Positions 33,741-43,458 of a stretch of 64,000 bases of DNA are shown piece by piece. This stretch comes from Trametopsis cervina (taxonomy: Eukaryota; Basidiomycota; Agaricomycetes; Polyporales; Irpicaceae). The stretch's first letter is position 1. Each line of letters opens with the position of its first letter. The position numbers and the translations under genes were made by a program. The stretch lies in the NCBI GenBank assembly GCA_022385755.1, contig MU278357.1, positions 874,105 through 938,104 on the forward strand, written 5' to 3'. The notes beneath the pieces were generated by a model, which was given only the letters and a program-made list of their open reading frames with translations, was not told where the DNA came from and did no database searches.

Positions 33741-34620
33741 CGTTCATCTACAACCCCTCCTCACCCTCCGCCGCATTTGTATCCAAACACGCACCCTCAT
33801 CCGCCCTCGTGTCATTCATCACAACAGGCTCGCTGAACTGCGTCACTCCCACGCAGCCCCTCGAGATCCTGAACAACAGCCCGATCACGCCACGGGATTC
33901 GCAAGTGGTCTTGGACATCAAGAACGAGGAGAAAGAGGAGAAGGACAAGGGAACGTATGAGCAGTATGTGAGGGCGTCGAGGGCTGTTGTTGAGATTTTG
34001 GGGTTGGAGCCTGCGGAGCAGGTGTTAGTCGTGAAAGGACGTATGAGTCTCCGCTCTCATCTTATTTCGAACAAGTGTATACTCATATCTGACCTGAAGT
34101 CTGTCGGTATGAATAGGTCATGGGCCCGCTCTCGCGCAGCGACTTCCTCGTGGAGGACTTTGCGGATATAATAAACTATGAGCAATGCAAGCGCATCGAA
34201 CCCATTGTCGACATGCTCGCGGAGGTCAAGCCGTTCGCTGACAATCTTGACGTGTGCGTATCCTTCCTTCCTCCTTCTTCCCTCCAATTCCAATTCATGA
34301 GTGATGGCTTAATTGACTGGAATGAATGGCATCAGGAATGGGTATAACGGCCTCGTGGCGTTCACGTCCTCTCTGGTGTCCTCCATGCACCTCCCGGACC
34401 CGAGCGAAGTTGGGCTGCTCAACGCGCCCATCCGGTCGGGGCCGAGGAATTATCAGGCTCTCGCTGGCGAATTCACGTGAGTCCCGTTTCGTTTTTTTGT
34501 TGGTGTTTTCATTGTGAAGCAGCTCACCTTTGGCGCCGCACAGAAAATTCGAGTATGCAGATAACACGGTGGTGTTGGTGCTTATGCTGATGCGTGTCGA
34601 TGTAGTGGCTGAGTCATACA
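33741..34620 (+). pseudogene. UDP-glucose:glycoprotein glucosyltransferase (UGGT) fragment
   Basis: A piece from the thioredoxin-like luminal part of UGGT, the ER folding sensor that reglucosylates misfolded glycoproteins. Blocks read ALVSFITTGSLN, YEQYVRASRAVVEILGLEPA, VMGPLSRSDFLVEDFADIIN with YEQCKRIEPIVDML, then SSMHLPDPSEVGLLNAPIRS and NYQALAGEFT/KFEYADNT. No upstream UGGT sequence and no catalytic GT24 domain is present. At least two exon junctions no longer keep frame (near 34040-34120 and 34255-34336), and similarity stops at about 34570. It begins about 100 bp after the end of element 1 and abuts the RRM remnant, so it is a dead fragment, not a gene. Confidence 0.6.
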
Positions 34621-34644
34621 CTTGGTGTCTTTATTGAGCTCATT

Positions 34645-35816
34645 GCAGCGTGATCAGCGCGCGCGCGGGCAGGTCGTCGACCTCACCTCTTCATCTGCGA
34701 CTCCTCGAAAGCCCCGCTCCCTTGCCCCCGGATTCTCGACACCCTCTCCGCCACGAAGCTTTGCACGCACAATATCCCAGAGTCGGCCGTTCTCAGGCTC
34801 ACCGGTGAACTCAGCGCACGAACAGAGCCCGACGCGTGGTGGCTCGTCGATATTCAAGAGGCAGAGCCGAGCGTCCCTCCACAGTCGCACCTCCACCCTC
34901 GCCACCGCACTCTTCGCACAACGCCAAGTCCGCGAGTCGGCTTCGGACGCGAACACCACCGTCTTGTCCACCATATCTGCCGGTAACTGGGGTATCAAGC
35001 CACCAAGCATCATGGGCCACTTCTCCAACGCGAGCCGCGTCTCAAGTGCAAGACCTGACAACCTGACGGGCATGCCCCGCACCAGCACCTCTTCCTCTGT
35101 TACGCAAACCTCGGACAACGCACAAGCGTGACAGTCGACTGATGGGACTGGGAGCGGTACACGTTCGAGGAACAGTGCAGCGCTGAGCACCGTTCGGTTG
35201 CACACTCCATCGATTCTCTTCCATCCCACGCCGTCTCTCTGGTCTTTGCCCACCGACGCGACCCACTTGAACGATCCTCCTGGCCCGGAAAAGATGATCG
35301 CGCACGATTGTATAAAGCCGGGCTCAGTCAGGATCCCACTCCCCCTCAAGGCGAGCAATCCCCCGTCGTTTGGCTCTACCGGCACGCTCGGCCTGGGGTC
35401 CAAGAATAGGAAGAAACGGAAGCTCGTCGTGAGCGGGATCCCACCGGGCGACCAGAGACGGTACGATCATGTACGACAGTGGTGCGAGGTAGGTCCCCCG
35501 TTCACCCTTTCGCGTATCTTCCATCTCGCAGTTGGCTGATCTCTGTTTCCCTGTGTGTGCGTTCACGCGTCCCTGCAGTCGTTTGGAGAAGTGAATCAAA
35601 TCGTGCGAGTGCCCAACGGCAATCTGCACGTGGACTTCCGGCGGATGGAGGTCGCTGACACTGTAAGTATGGTCTTAGCGTTGTCGATGACTCGATGAGA
35701 CGTAAAAGCTCGTGCTGACACGCATGTGCGCGCAGGTGTGTAGGCTCCATGCCAGGGTCCACATCAATGGTGTGGGCAGCGTGGGCCTCTCGTGGTTCGC
35801 CGGCAAACAATCATGA
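34645..35816 (+). pseudogene. RRM-like protein gene, 5'-truncated and with a premature TGA
   Basis: The open frame begins abruptly at the junction with the UGGT fragment, with no start codon. It runs through a Ser/Pro/Arg-rich region (SSSATPRKPRSLAPGFSTPS) to a TGA at 35129-35131. It then continues in the same frame through SRNSAALSTVRLHTPSILFH to KKRKLVVSGIPPGDQRRYDH. Two further exons (35579-35662, 35736-35816) give SFGEVNQIVRVPNGNLHVDF and HARVHINGVGSVGLSWFAGK. The C-terminal block has the beta-alpha-beta pattern of an RNA-recognition motif. The TGA could derive from CGA by one C-to-T change. The missing 5' end and the stop point to a decayed partial copy; a full copy probably exists elsewhere. 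Confidence 0.6.
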
Positions 35817-36060
35817 CACCGTTATGTCTTTATTGAGCTGCATATTAACCCTCCGCAGTATAAAGAGGTGTGTTTTTAAAATGTGGAGATTGGTCGTTCG
35901 GGACTGACCACGAGGATCCAGCTGCCTCTTAAGCGATTCTATCATACAACACGAGCCCGAGTTCAACTCAGAAGGGTACGCACACAATATCCAGCTGCAT
36001 AGGCTCCAATTTGGTACGTGAAGGATGTGCATCAACAGAGGATTATGCCTTTGTTCTGCC
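35817..36060. other. Flank between RRM remnant and element 2
   Basis: About 240 bp of normal base composition, probably the old 3' flank of the RRM gene. It has no gene. AT content rises after about 36060. Confidence 0.4.
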
Positions 36061-36297
36061 GGTGTATGGAGTTTATGTGCGAGCAGCAGAAAATTCTGTG
36101 TGGTATGTTATATTTTTGAGAATCTATTTAACTGAACACTAAGGAAATTTGTAGGTCGTTCCCTAGTAACGACTTGGTGAGCAGGCCGGCAAGCGGCAGG
36201 TTACGATTCCTGAGACCTTTATATGTCTTAAGATATTTCCAACAAATCAAGCAACTGTTTCTGCTTTTTTATGGATAAAAATGATTACTTTACAATC

Positions 36298-36440
36298 AAT
36301 TTATAAAGTGTGGGAAAATGACTTCTCAATGTGGAAAATGTGTGCTTATGTAATCTGATGTCACTGCTACAAACAGTTTTGCTGCAGCTATATTATTAAG
36401 CTCAGAAAGTGCAAAACATTGCAAAAACATCAGATTTTAA
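36298..36440. repeat. Dispersed ~145-bp element repeat, copy 1
   Basis: Shares a common layout with copies at 36555-36700 and 37735-37880: a GTGGGAAAA/GTGGGAGTTT start, GCTTA..TAATCTGAT, then TTGCTG(C/T)AGCT(A/G)(T/C)ATTATT(A/G)AGCTCAGAAA, ending in AAAAACAT. Non-coding. Found by eye; identity not computed. Confidence 0.7.
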
Positions 36441-36554
36441 GAGTGTCATGACTCTAGAAGTGAAAGTGAAGATGTATAAATGGCCTTATAGGCTGTACAG
36501 AATTTAATGTGATTTTTCCGGATTTTTCTGGATTTTATTTGGAGCTCTACAGTC

Positions 36555-36700
36555 AATTTATTGACTGTGGGAAAACCACCTCCAAATGTGGAAAACGTCC
36601 GCTTAGCTAATCTGATGTCATTGCTACAAGCAGTTTTGCTGTAGCTGCATTATTGAGCTCAGAAAGTGCAAAATACTGCCAAAACATCGAAATTGAGAGC
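36555..36700. repeat. Dispersed ~145-bp element repeat, copy 2
   Basis: Same layout as copy 1 (GTGGGAAAACCACC, TAATCTGATGTCATTGC, GCTGTAGCTGCATTATTG, ACATCG). Direct orientation relative to copies 1 and 3. Confidence 0.7.
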
Positions 36701-36854
36701 CATATTTCCGCATTTGGGCAAGTTTATTTTGGCTCTAGAGACTTCAATTTCTTAGCAATACTGTTGGTGTTGATTCTAACACAGTGTACTATACCATGGG
36801 TACGTTCTGGAGGGGTCAAATATGGGCGCCTATTTCGGTCAGTAAGCATTGCTT

Positions 36855-37165
36855 ATCCAGTAACAAATATTACTTACTCCATTTACTTATTTGTAACAAA
36901 TTCTATCTACTTGGTAACAACTATTACTTACTCAGTAACAATGTCTACTTACTTGATAACAGCTTCTGTTTACTTGATAACAGTCTCTACTTACTTGATA
37001 ACAACTTCTACTTACTTAGTAATAACTTCTACTTACTTCATAATAGACCACTACTTACTCAATAACAAACTTACTTTGCATGTTAACAAATGCCACTTAC
37101 TTGATAACAAACCTTTACTTACCCAGTAACAACTTTTGTTTATCCAGTAATACAGTAGTACTTAC
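36855..37165. repeat. 21-bp minisatellite
   Basis: Tandem, slightly diverged units such as ACTTGATAACAGTCTCTACT(T), in exact 21-bp register between about 36950 and 37020 and looser outside. Because 21 is a multiple of three, the stretch stays open and reads as YLITTST-like heptads on +. This explains the open frame there; it is not a gene. Confidence 0.85.
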
Positions 37166-37221
37166 TCATTAACATATGCTTCATACTGATACTGACTTGA
37201 TTTACATCACACTGTTATCAT

Positions 37222-37300
37222 GTCTACATAGTCCAGTGGTTTACTGACTTCATTTTGTTTAGTCCCAAGGCTGCTGGTTCAACTCCGGCTCAGGCCAGTT
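37222..37300 (+). repeat. tRNA-derived SINE-like head
   Basis: An A-box-like TAGTCCAGTGG (37229-37239) and a B-box GGTTCAACTCC (37276-37286) at tRNA spacing. The D-arm can pair (AGTC with GACT) and so can the T-arm (GCTGG with CCGGC around TTCAACT). No acceptor stem is apparent, so it is a tRNA-related pol III promoter head as in SINEs, not a functional tRNA gene. Confidence 0.55.
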
Positions 37301-37328
37301 AGTTGACCTAAGCATGTTTACATCACGC

Positions 37329-37364
37329 CGTGTCGAAGCGCCAACATGTTGGCGCTTCGACACG
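37329..37364. repeat. 36-bp perfect palindrome
   Basis: Both arms (18 bp each: CGTGTCGAAGCGCCAACA and its complement) match perfectly with no spacer, centred on CATG. It is GC-rich inside an otherwise AT-rich element and lies about 40 bp after the SINE-like head. It could extrude as a cruciform or hairpin. Role unknown. Confidence 0.9.
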
Positions 37365-37734
37365 AGCTGAGGGCATTAGGATGACACTGGGCGGTCTTTG
37401 TTTGGGCTTATTTGGTCTTTTTGGGCTTGTTTTCGCTAAAAACAGCTGTAGAGCCTCAAATAAAATCGGGAAAAATCTGGAAAAATCGCCAGAAATTCTG
37501 GAAGGCTTAGTAACCCCATGTTACATGATCACATCACTCTCCCACGGTCATGTGATCTCGCAAATTGCGTTCTTTTGCAAACAAATGCATAAAATGCTTT
37601 CTACAGAGTTTAATAAAATGCAGAAAAATGCGCTAAAATGAGAACACATTATCTAATTCATATGGGCATATGTCTGACATGTTATATGGCTGTTATAGCT
37701 TGAGTATTGAGTGAAAGGCAGACATGTAAAGCTG

Positions 37735-37880
37735 TAGACAGACCGTGGGAGTTTTACTTCCCAAAATGGAAGGTGTGCGCTTATCTAATCTGATCCTCCT
37801 ACCATGCACGGCATTGCTGTAGCTGCATTATTAAGCTCAGAAAACACAAAATACTCGAAAAACATGGACAATGCAAGCTT
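37735..37880. repeat. Dispersed ~145-bp element repeat, copy 3
   Basis: Same layout as copies 1 and 2 (CCGTGGGAGTTTTAC, CGCTTATCTAATCTGATCC, GCTGTAGCTGCATTATTA, AAAAACATGG). A fainter fourth copy may follow at 37990-38130. Confidence 0.65.
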
Positions 37881-38615
37881 TCAAGACCCATAAAACAGCA
37901 CTGAGGCATGGAATACACTTCAAATGAGGGGGATTCTTTGCTAAAAGTGTTTTATGAGCTAAACCGAAGCCCATCAAAGTTGGGCGCCTATTTCCTGAAA
38001 AGGGCATGTGTATTTCTCATCTAATGCTCCCAATTTTGCATGGTTTCCTTAATAAAGGTGACTACAGTGTAGCCCAATGTCATGGCTACATGTGGATATA
38101 CACATTACTGGAAAACGTTGGAATGGGGAGGCTGTAAAAATCGAGGAAGTTTTGTAGTGTCAAATAAGCGCCCAACTACACAAAATAGTAATGGGTCAAT
38201 AACTGCTACTAATGCCATCAAAACCATACAAAATGGTAACAAACTACTATTATAAAAGTGTATTCCCATCAAAATTCCCATGCTTTAGGGCAAAACTTGT
38301 CAAGGTCGCAGAACCCCAATGTGCTAGATGTTACTGGAACGATTCTAACTTCGTACCTCAGGAATCGTAAACCTCATGGAACAAATATGCCTGCTCAATC
38401 TGTGATAAATCGTGGCAGTAGGTCTGGAGGCACTCATATGACAATGAGGCGTAGGGATTATGCAAGAGCTAGTCATTACCGGCGGGTAAGAGAAGATGTT
38501 CCTCGTTTGCGATCATATTGGAGTGCTACCACGTAGAAATTGTTCTGAATAACAACTGTGAATTATCCGGAAGACGTGCAAGATTACATCTGTTGTGTGT
38601 ACAAGGATACAAATG

Positions 38616-41600
38616 TTATACAACTAAGTTTTGTGCAATTCTCACTAATGCTAAAGCTTCTCCGTATGTAAGGCCAAATTCAGTACGAAAGTCGGCGGAC
38701 TTGGCACCATTTGTAGGATCCAGGATGTCTTGCAAAGTGATCTTCTCCTGTAGAAACTTGTGGCGCAATTGGTAACAAGAATGATCTGGATATTGCTGAG
38801 AGAAAGCGTCCAAACAGACGGTCATAAGGTCGGCAGTCAGAGAAGACGAGGAGGCAAATGCAGAGGCAGACGTAGAGGCAGATGCAGAGGCAGAGGCGGA
38901 CATAGAGGTGGATGACGGGGTCATAGCTGCAACAGGAATTGAATCAGTTGGAGAAGCGGATAAGTTTTGAGTCGCTGTATCAGATGAAGTAGTGAGTATA
39001 TGGTTCGTAATAGCATTTGAAGCTTACTGAGAGCTTTGGCAGCTTTCTTGCAAACCGCCAGCTTGCGGTTGTCAATGACAAAAACATTGTTGACGCTTTC
39101 ATTCCCCAAGTCATATTGAAACTGATCTGGTAATGTGAGGGATTCATCTGGAGGATGGAAATGGTTGATCTTGCAGATCAAAAGCTGGTATTTATGGAAG
39201 TTATGAAGATGTTCCAGCATTTGTTTGAGAGTGTACCTATACTGCAATAAGGAGAAAGATAGAGAAAGACGGACAAACATGAACGTACACAGTTGGGTTC
39301 TCATGTTGACATGATGGCCAATGGCACGTAAATTTGCGATCGTATGCCCAAGCCCCTTGATCACTGCCATATTTAATCCAGTGGGTTCCTATATGCTCAC
39401 GCATACCGCGTTCATTCAGTGTACATCTGTATTTCATGGAGTTTTGAAACTAGTTTTTAAAAGAGAGCGCATGTTCATGACTTACTTTAAACGCTGTGCT
39501 GTCTTGGGTACTGCCATCCATGGCAAATTAGGATCAAATAGACAGATGGGACAGAAGATGACGTTGATAGAGGTCATACTGGGTGAGAGCTTGAATTGAG
39601 CTTTTAAAGTCAATCTATAAAATCATTGAGAATATCTGTGATGTGATTTGTGAACCGCTTACTGAGAATTCTCAACCTGCGTCTCATTTTGATGTTTAGA
39701 AGAGGTGAGAGCGGTAAGACACTGCTCAAAATGAAAATAGGCTTCTGGTGCCATCTCAGACTGAGTAGCGAGAACATCCTTGCGCGGGATGGGCAGCCAG
39801 ATGCCGCAGAGGGAGCATAAAGTTTCTTCGGGTCGATGTTTCACAGAGCAGCCCCAGATGTGCTGAGACAGATGTTCTGTGTGGTTTTTGGAGCGTTGTG
39901 CGGCTGTAGACTTTGGATCCTCATGGCACCATAGGCAAATACCAGCCTTGCGCAAGATGTCGACCTTGAGGAGTGCTAGATACCATCCAAGAGCAGCAGC
40001 TGCAGGATTGGCAGAGTTTTTGACAGCTGCCTGAATGCCAGTAGGCTCCGTTAAGGCTGCAAGAGCCTCTGAGGCTGCTGCGGGATGGTTTATAGCAGTT
40101 GTGTAGTCGGTGGCAGTAGATGACGAAGTAAGTGATCCTGTTTTGAGCTAGGAGAGATTTAGCCAGAAGTAAAGGTAAGCAAGATAAACGGCTACCTTCA
40201 TTTGAAGAATGGTCAACCGCTGGCTAACTCTTTGCAGCACACTCAAGGCATCTGCTACAACCCCATCTTCCTCAGCCTGGATGAGGTTAGTTATGAAGAA
40301 GAAGATATTTACAAGTATTTACCTTTTCAGGCAAATTGATTGACGTCTTGCCTTTGTACTCTTTTCTGACCAGATCTTCAGCAGTAGCCCATTCCTCCAA
40401 CAGCAGAGGCATTTCTGGATCAGCTTGAAGGTGCTGAGGCAAAAGAAGACCCAGCTGATGATTTTTTTCACCGGGTCCGTTGGCAATAGAGCTATGAAAT
40501 TGGCCTATACTGATGTCAGAAGCACCACCGTGCCACAAAGCTGCCAGATCAACAGGTCGATCAGGGGCGTGATATGTTGTTCCTGCTAATTTTCGGGCAC
40601 CAAACGAGTGGCCAAGAATATGACGGAGGTATTCTTTTGGCATCTTGTTCATCATGTCACCTACAAAGCTGTAGCGGAATGCGCGTGTACTGAAGCCTAA
40701 AGAACATGCAAATAAGTGCGCGCGTAGGCAAAACTGGGCAGATATGTACGGGTCCATCCAAGTGTCTTGCCAATGGTATACATATGGTTTTGGACACTGC
40801 TGTAGCTCATAGCCTTTGTCTTATCTTCTGACATCCATACAGGCAGGTTCATAGCTTCTGGACGGAGTGTAAGCTTATAAGGAAAAGATGGAATGCGGGT
40901 ATGATCTTGGAAGAGTGCCAAAACATCCTCCTGAAACACATTGTGATATATCCCGAGAGCGATGACTTTTAGATTAGCATCTTTCCATATGTTCTCTTGA
41001 GAAAGATGGTGGGTGTTGGTCTGAATGCTATAGAAGAGGGTCAGCTGAAAATCTAGATGAATAAAATGGGCCGCACAAGTTGGAGTCGTCACCGCGCATA
41101 TTTTTGACAAAATGCCACTCCCAAAAGATATGTGTTGTCAGACCATACTCAGGAGTATGTCCAGTGAGCAATATCTCCATGTGCTGATGAACGATTGTCA
41201 AATTGAATTAAATAAAAGATAAATGACGCATTAAATACCTTGTAAAGAAAGCATTAATTTGTGCCGTCGTATGCACGACTCTCTACCAAAGCACCAATCC
41301 GTTGACCTTGCCCATACAATACACTTCCTATGCTGTCCAGATTAAGCCGCTGATGTGTAGACTTTAGAGAGCTAAACGGTGCAAATACAAGAGAACGTAC
41401 CATCATGTTGGAGTTAATTGGGATAGCGGGGGAGTAGACCATCAAATGAAAGGTGTAAAGGTCTTCATTCCGAAGTGAGTGTTTCTCCCACTTTTTGGTA
41501 GACAAAATGTTGTCCACTTTTGCCCATGTTTTAATTGCCTAAGAAAGATGAAGGCCATTAGTTAAAAATTGAGGCAGTATTCAGACAGAAAGCCACGTTT

Positions 41601-42599
41601 AAAATATCTATGCATTGGCCAGGGGTAGGCTTTTGTGCACTAATACTCCTACGCTGTGTACAGATGGATTGACAAGAGTAATGCAGTGTATTAAAATGAT
41701 GTACTCACCCAGCCTAGCACGCACAAAAAGAATGTGCGTGCAGTAGTAAAAGACCAACCCTTGCCTTTATCGAAGCGAGAGTCGGAGGAGGTGAAGACAG
41801 TGTGGAAGAAATGAATGACAGCTTCCTGCTGTGGCCAAGCAGAATCGCGGGCATATGTCATTTTGGCAGCATCTTCACTGCCCAGACGTTTGGTAAAATA
41901 TACATGCCATAATGCCTGTGCACGTTCATGCTGCCTTTGAGTACTCAAAGTTACTGGAGCTAAAAATACCCGGTCAAAGCGAGCGGAATCTACCAGGAGG
42001 TCCTTAACTGTTTGAAACTGCTGGTCCATGATGTTCTGCAACTTGCGACCTGTTTGCTTGGGCTTAGTTGCAACTTTGGGTACAGGTGGACTCCATGCTG
42101 CCTGATTGCGAGGGGTGATAAAATCCTGTGCAGCTATATGCAAATGAGTGCCAGAGATAGAAGGAAGCTTGAGGGACTGAAGAGCAGCAATTGAAACTAG
42201 AAGAGAGTGAGATATATATGATGACTGTTTAATGTCAAGAGACACATACCTCGGGAGGTGGTTGGGGTTAATACAGGTTGAGGAGGAGCTGGGCAATTAA
42301 TTATTAATCAAGTTAAGATACGAGAGGAAGACTTGGAGTAACACCTCTGAGAGGAGCATCGAGAGTAGAAGCAAATTCGAGGGCAGGCTGATGAGATGCT
42401 GCTATAAAGAGATAAGTTGAGTAGCATATATGCACAGTGAGATGAGATAAATACATGTTGAAGTACGTTTGCAAGGACGCGGGCTTGACTGAGGTGTAGG
42501 ACCAGCAAATTCATAAGTTTCGTCAGTTGCACGGTTCTGAATTGGAGATTCAGGTGGGTTTATAGTATCTGAAATTTTTGCCTTGCGCTTAGCAAACAT
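38616..42599 (-). CDS. Tyrosine recombinase / zinc-finger protein of element 2
   Basis: Multi-exon gene with ATG at 42599 (MFAKRKAKISDTINPPESPI). The core-binding region is HERAQALWHVYFTKRLGS and RFDKGKGWSFTTARTFFLCV. The catalytic part has GQGQRIGALVESRAYDGTN (likely first Arg), HIFWEWHFVKNMR (Lys), FSTRAFRYSFVG (Arg), LRHILGHSFG (His) and AGTTYHAP (candidate nucleophile Tyr). It continues into Cys/His-rich zinc-finger-like blocks (CLWCHEDPKS, then CSLCGIWLP; CPICLFDPNLPW; FTCHWPSCQH). It ends after a low-complexity Ser/Ala tract with ALALVRIAQNLVV at 38616. A TAA at 41254-41256 falls right after GTN, where related recombinases have Glu (GTNE), four codons before an intron. So this copy may be inactive unless read differently. 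Overall it resembles Crypton and DUF3435-type captains. Confidence 0.65.
41254..41256 (-). other. In-frame TAA in the recombinase gene
   Basis: The exon reads ESRAYDGTN-stop-CFLYK and then has a good donor (AAG/GTATTT). The next exon resumes in phase with HMEILLTGHTPEYG. A GAA-to-TAA change at the conserved Glu is the simplest explanation. No alternative splice site nearby removes it. Confidence 0.6.
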
Positions 42600-42833
42600 G
42601 ATGAGTGTTTGAGACAAGAAGAGATTGATGAGCTGATGGGAACATATGTGGTCGACTTATTGGTGAAGGACTGCTAATAGGCGCTCGTGCGCCACGAAGC
42701 TGATAGTATCTGTTTTTGGACAAGCCTGATATGGTATGCAACAGGAGACCCACAGGACGTGTGGGTGAAATGGCTGTGAGGGGGAAAAATATCTTATGGG
42801 GAGGTACAGGATAAACTTACAGAGCTACAATGA

Positions 42834-43355
42834 CTACAACAAGGACTGAGGAATGACAGGTGGATTTGTGCTCAGAAACTCGTCAACATATTGCAAGAGA
42901 ACATTATCCAAGCTAACAAATTTTACCACCGAGCACAAGGCATGGTTTTCAAGCTGATGCAAGAGCTGTAAACGGTACAAAGACGAGAGCTCATCAGTTT
43001 CAGGATCAAGCTCTGTGGGAATGTGGGTCTGAATAGCTTCAAGAACACGAGCGAACATAGGGGTACAGTTCACCCCAAGGCCCTGGATTGACAAAGCTGG
43101 GTCAATCAGGACTGCGGGGCCAAACTGATACCTGTGGTTAGAATATGTAAGAGAAAAAGTAGTGAGTGCGATGCTTGCCAGATTGTATAAAGTCAACAGT
43201 CTGTTTCTTCCAGTCACCAGACGTTCTTTTCCACGCTTCCACTTGGTAAATTCAGTACTGCGCTCAGTACCACGTTTGAGGACAATATCAAGCTCATTGG
43301 AGGACAAGTTGGTGAGATCGTCATGTGCAGAGGCAAAGAGACGTCTGCACCACAT
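42834..43355 (-). CDS. Element 2 second open frame, unknown function
   Basis: 173 residues from the first ATG (43355; MWCRRLFASAHDDL). The open frame continues upstream through the 112-bp terminal repeat to 43478 without an ATG. Sequence: SSNELDIVLKRGTERSTEFT, GRNRLLTLYNLASIALTTFS, YQFGPAVLIDPALSIQGLGV, ending NPPVIPQSLL. Element 1 keeps the same frame only within the shared 112 bp. No domain was recognised. It may be an accessory protein of the recombinase element. Confidence 0.4.
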   Translation of the reverse strand: MWCRRLFASAHDDLTNLSSNELDIVLKRGTERSTEFTKWKRGKERLVTGRNRLLTLYNLASIALTTFSLTYSNHRYQFGPAVLIDPALSIQGLGVNCTPMFARVLEAIQTHIPTELDPETDELSSLYRLQLLHQLENHALCSVVKFVSLDNVLLQYVDEFLSTNPPVIPQSLL

Positions 43356-43458
43356 TGCTCCTATTCTGTCGCACAGCTCGAGTCTGATGATATTCTGATA
43401 GCTGTCAAAATGAACCCCACCCGGATTGAACGGATGACCTTGAGGAGTCACGTGACCT
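43347..43458. repeat. Terminal repeat, copy 2 (112 bp, shared with 33529-33640)
   Basis: The right end of element 2. Same length as copy 1, four mismatches, same final GAGTCACGTGACCT. Similarity between the two loci stops exactly after this, at 43458 and 33640. The inner part from 43411 forms the 3' half of the tRNA-Trp-like gene. Confidence 0.9.

Larger units (their letters stand above)
36060..43458 (-). mobile_element. Element 2: tyrosine-recombinase (Crypton/captain-like) element
   Basis: About 7.4 kb. The right end is defined by the 112-bp repeat shared with element 1 (ends 43458); the left end is estimated from base composition. Coding is on the minus strand: a small ORF next to the right end and a large tyrosine-recombinase gene (42599-38616). 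The left 2.2 kb is non-coding, with dispersed repeats, a 21-bp minisatellite, a tRNA-derived SINE-like head and a palindrome. No reverse transcriptase, DDE transposase, integrase or protease was seen, which fits a YR-only DNA element. The right end coincides with the middle of a tRNA-Trp-like gene. Confidence 0.65.

Noticed and set aside
34654..35403. Minus-strand open frame of 249 codons
   Set aside because: It is antisense to the Ser/Pro-rich RRM remnant. GC-rich coding DNA often leaves the complementary frame open, and no domain is seen.
36653..37129. Long + strand open frame of 158 codons rich in Tyr, Leu, Thr and Val
   Set aside because: It is the translation of the 21-bp minisatellite, whose period is a multiple of three. 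Heptad repetition and an open second frame explain it without coding.
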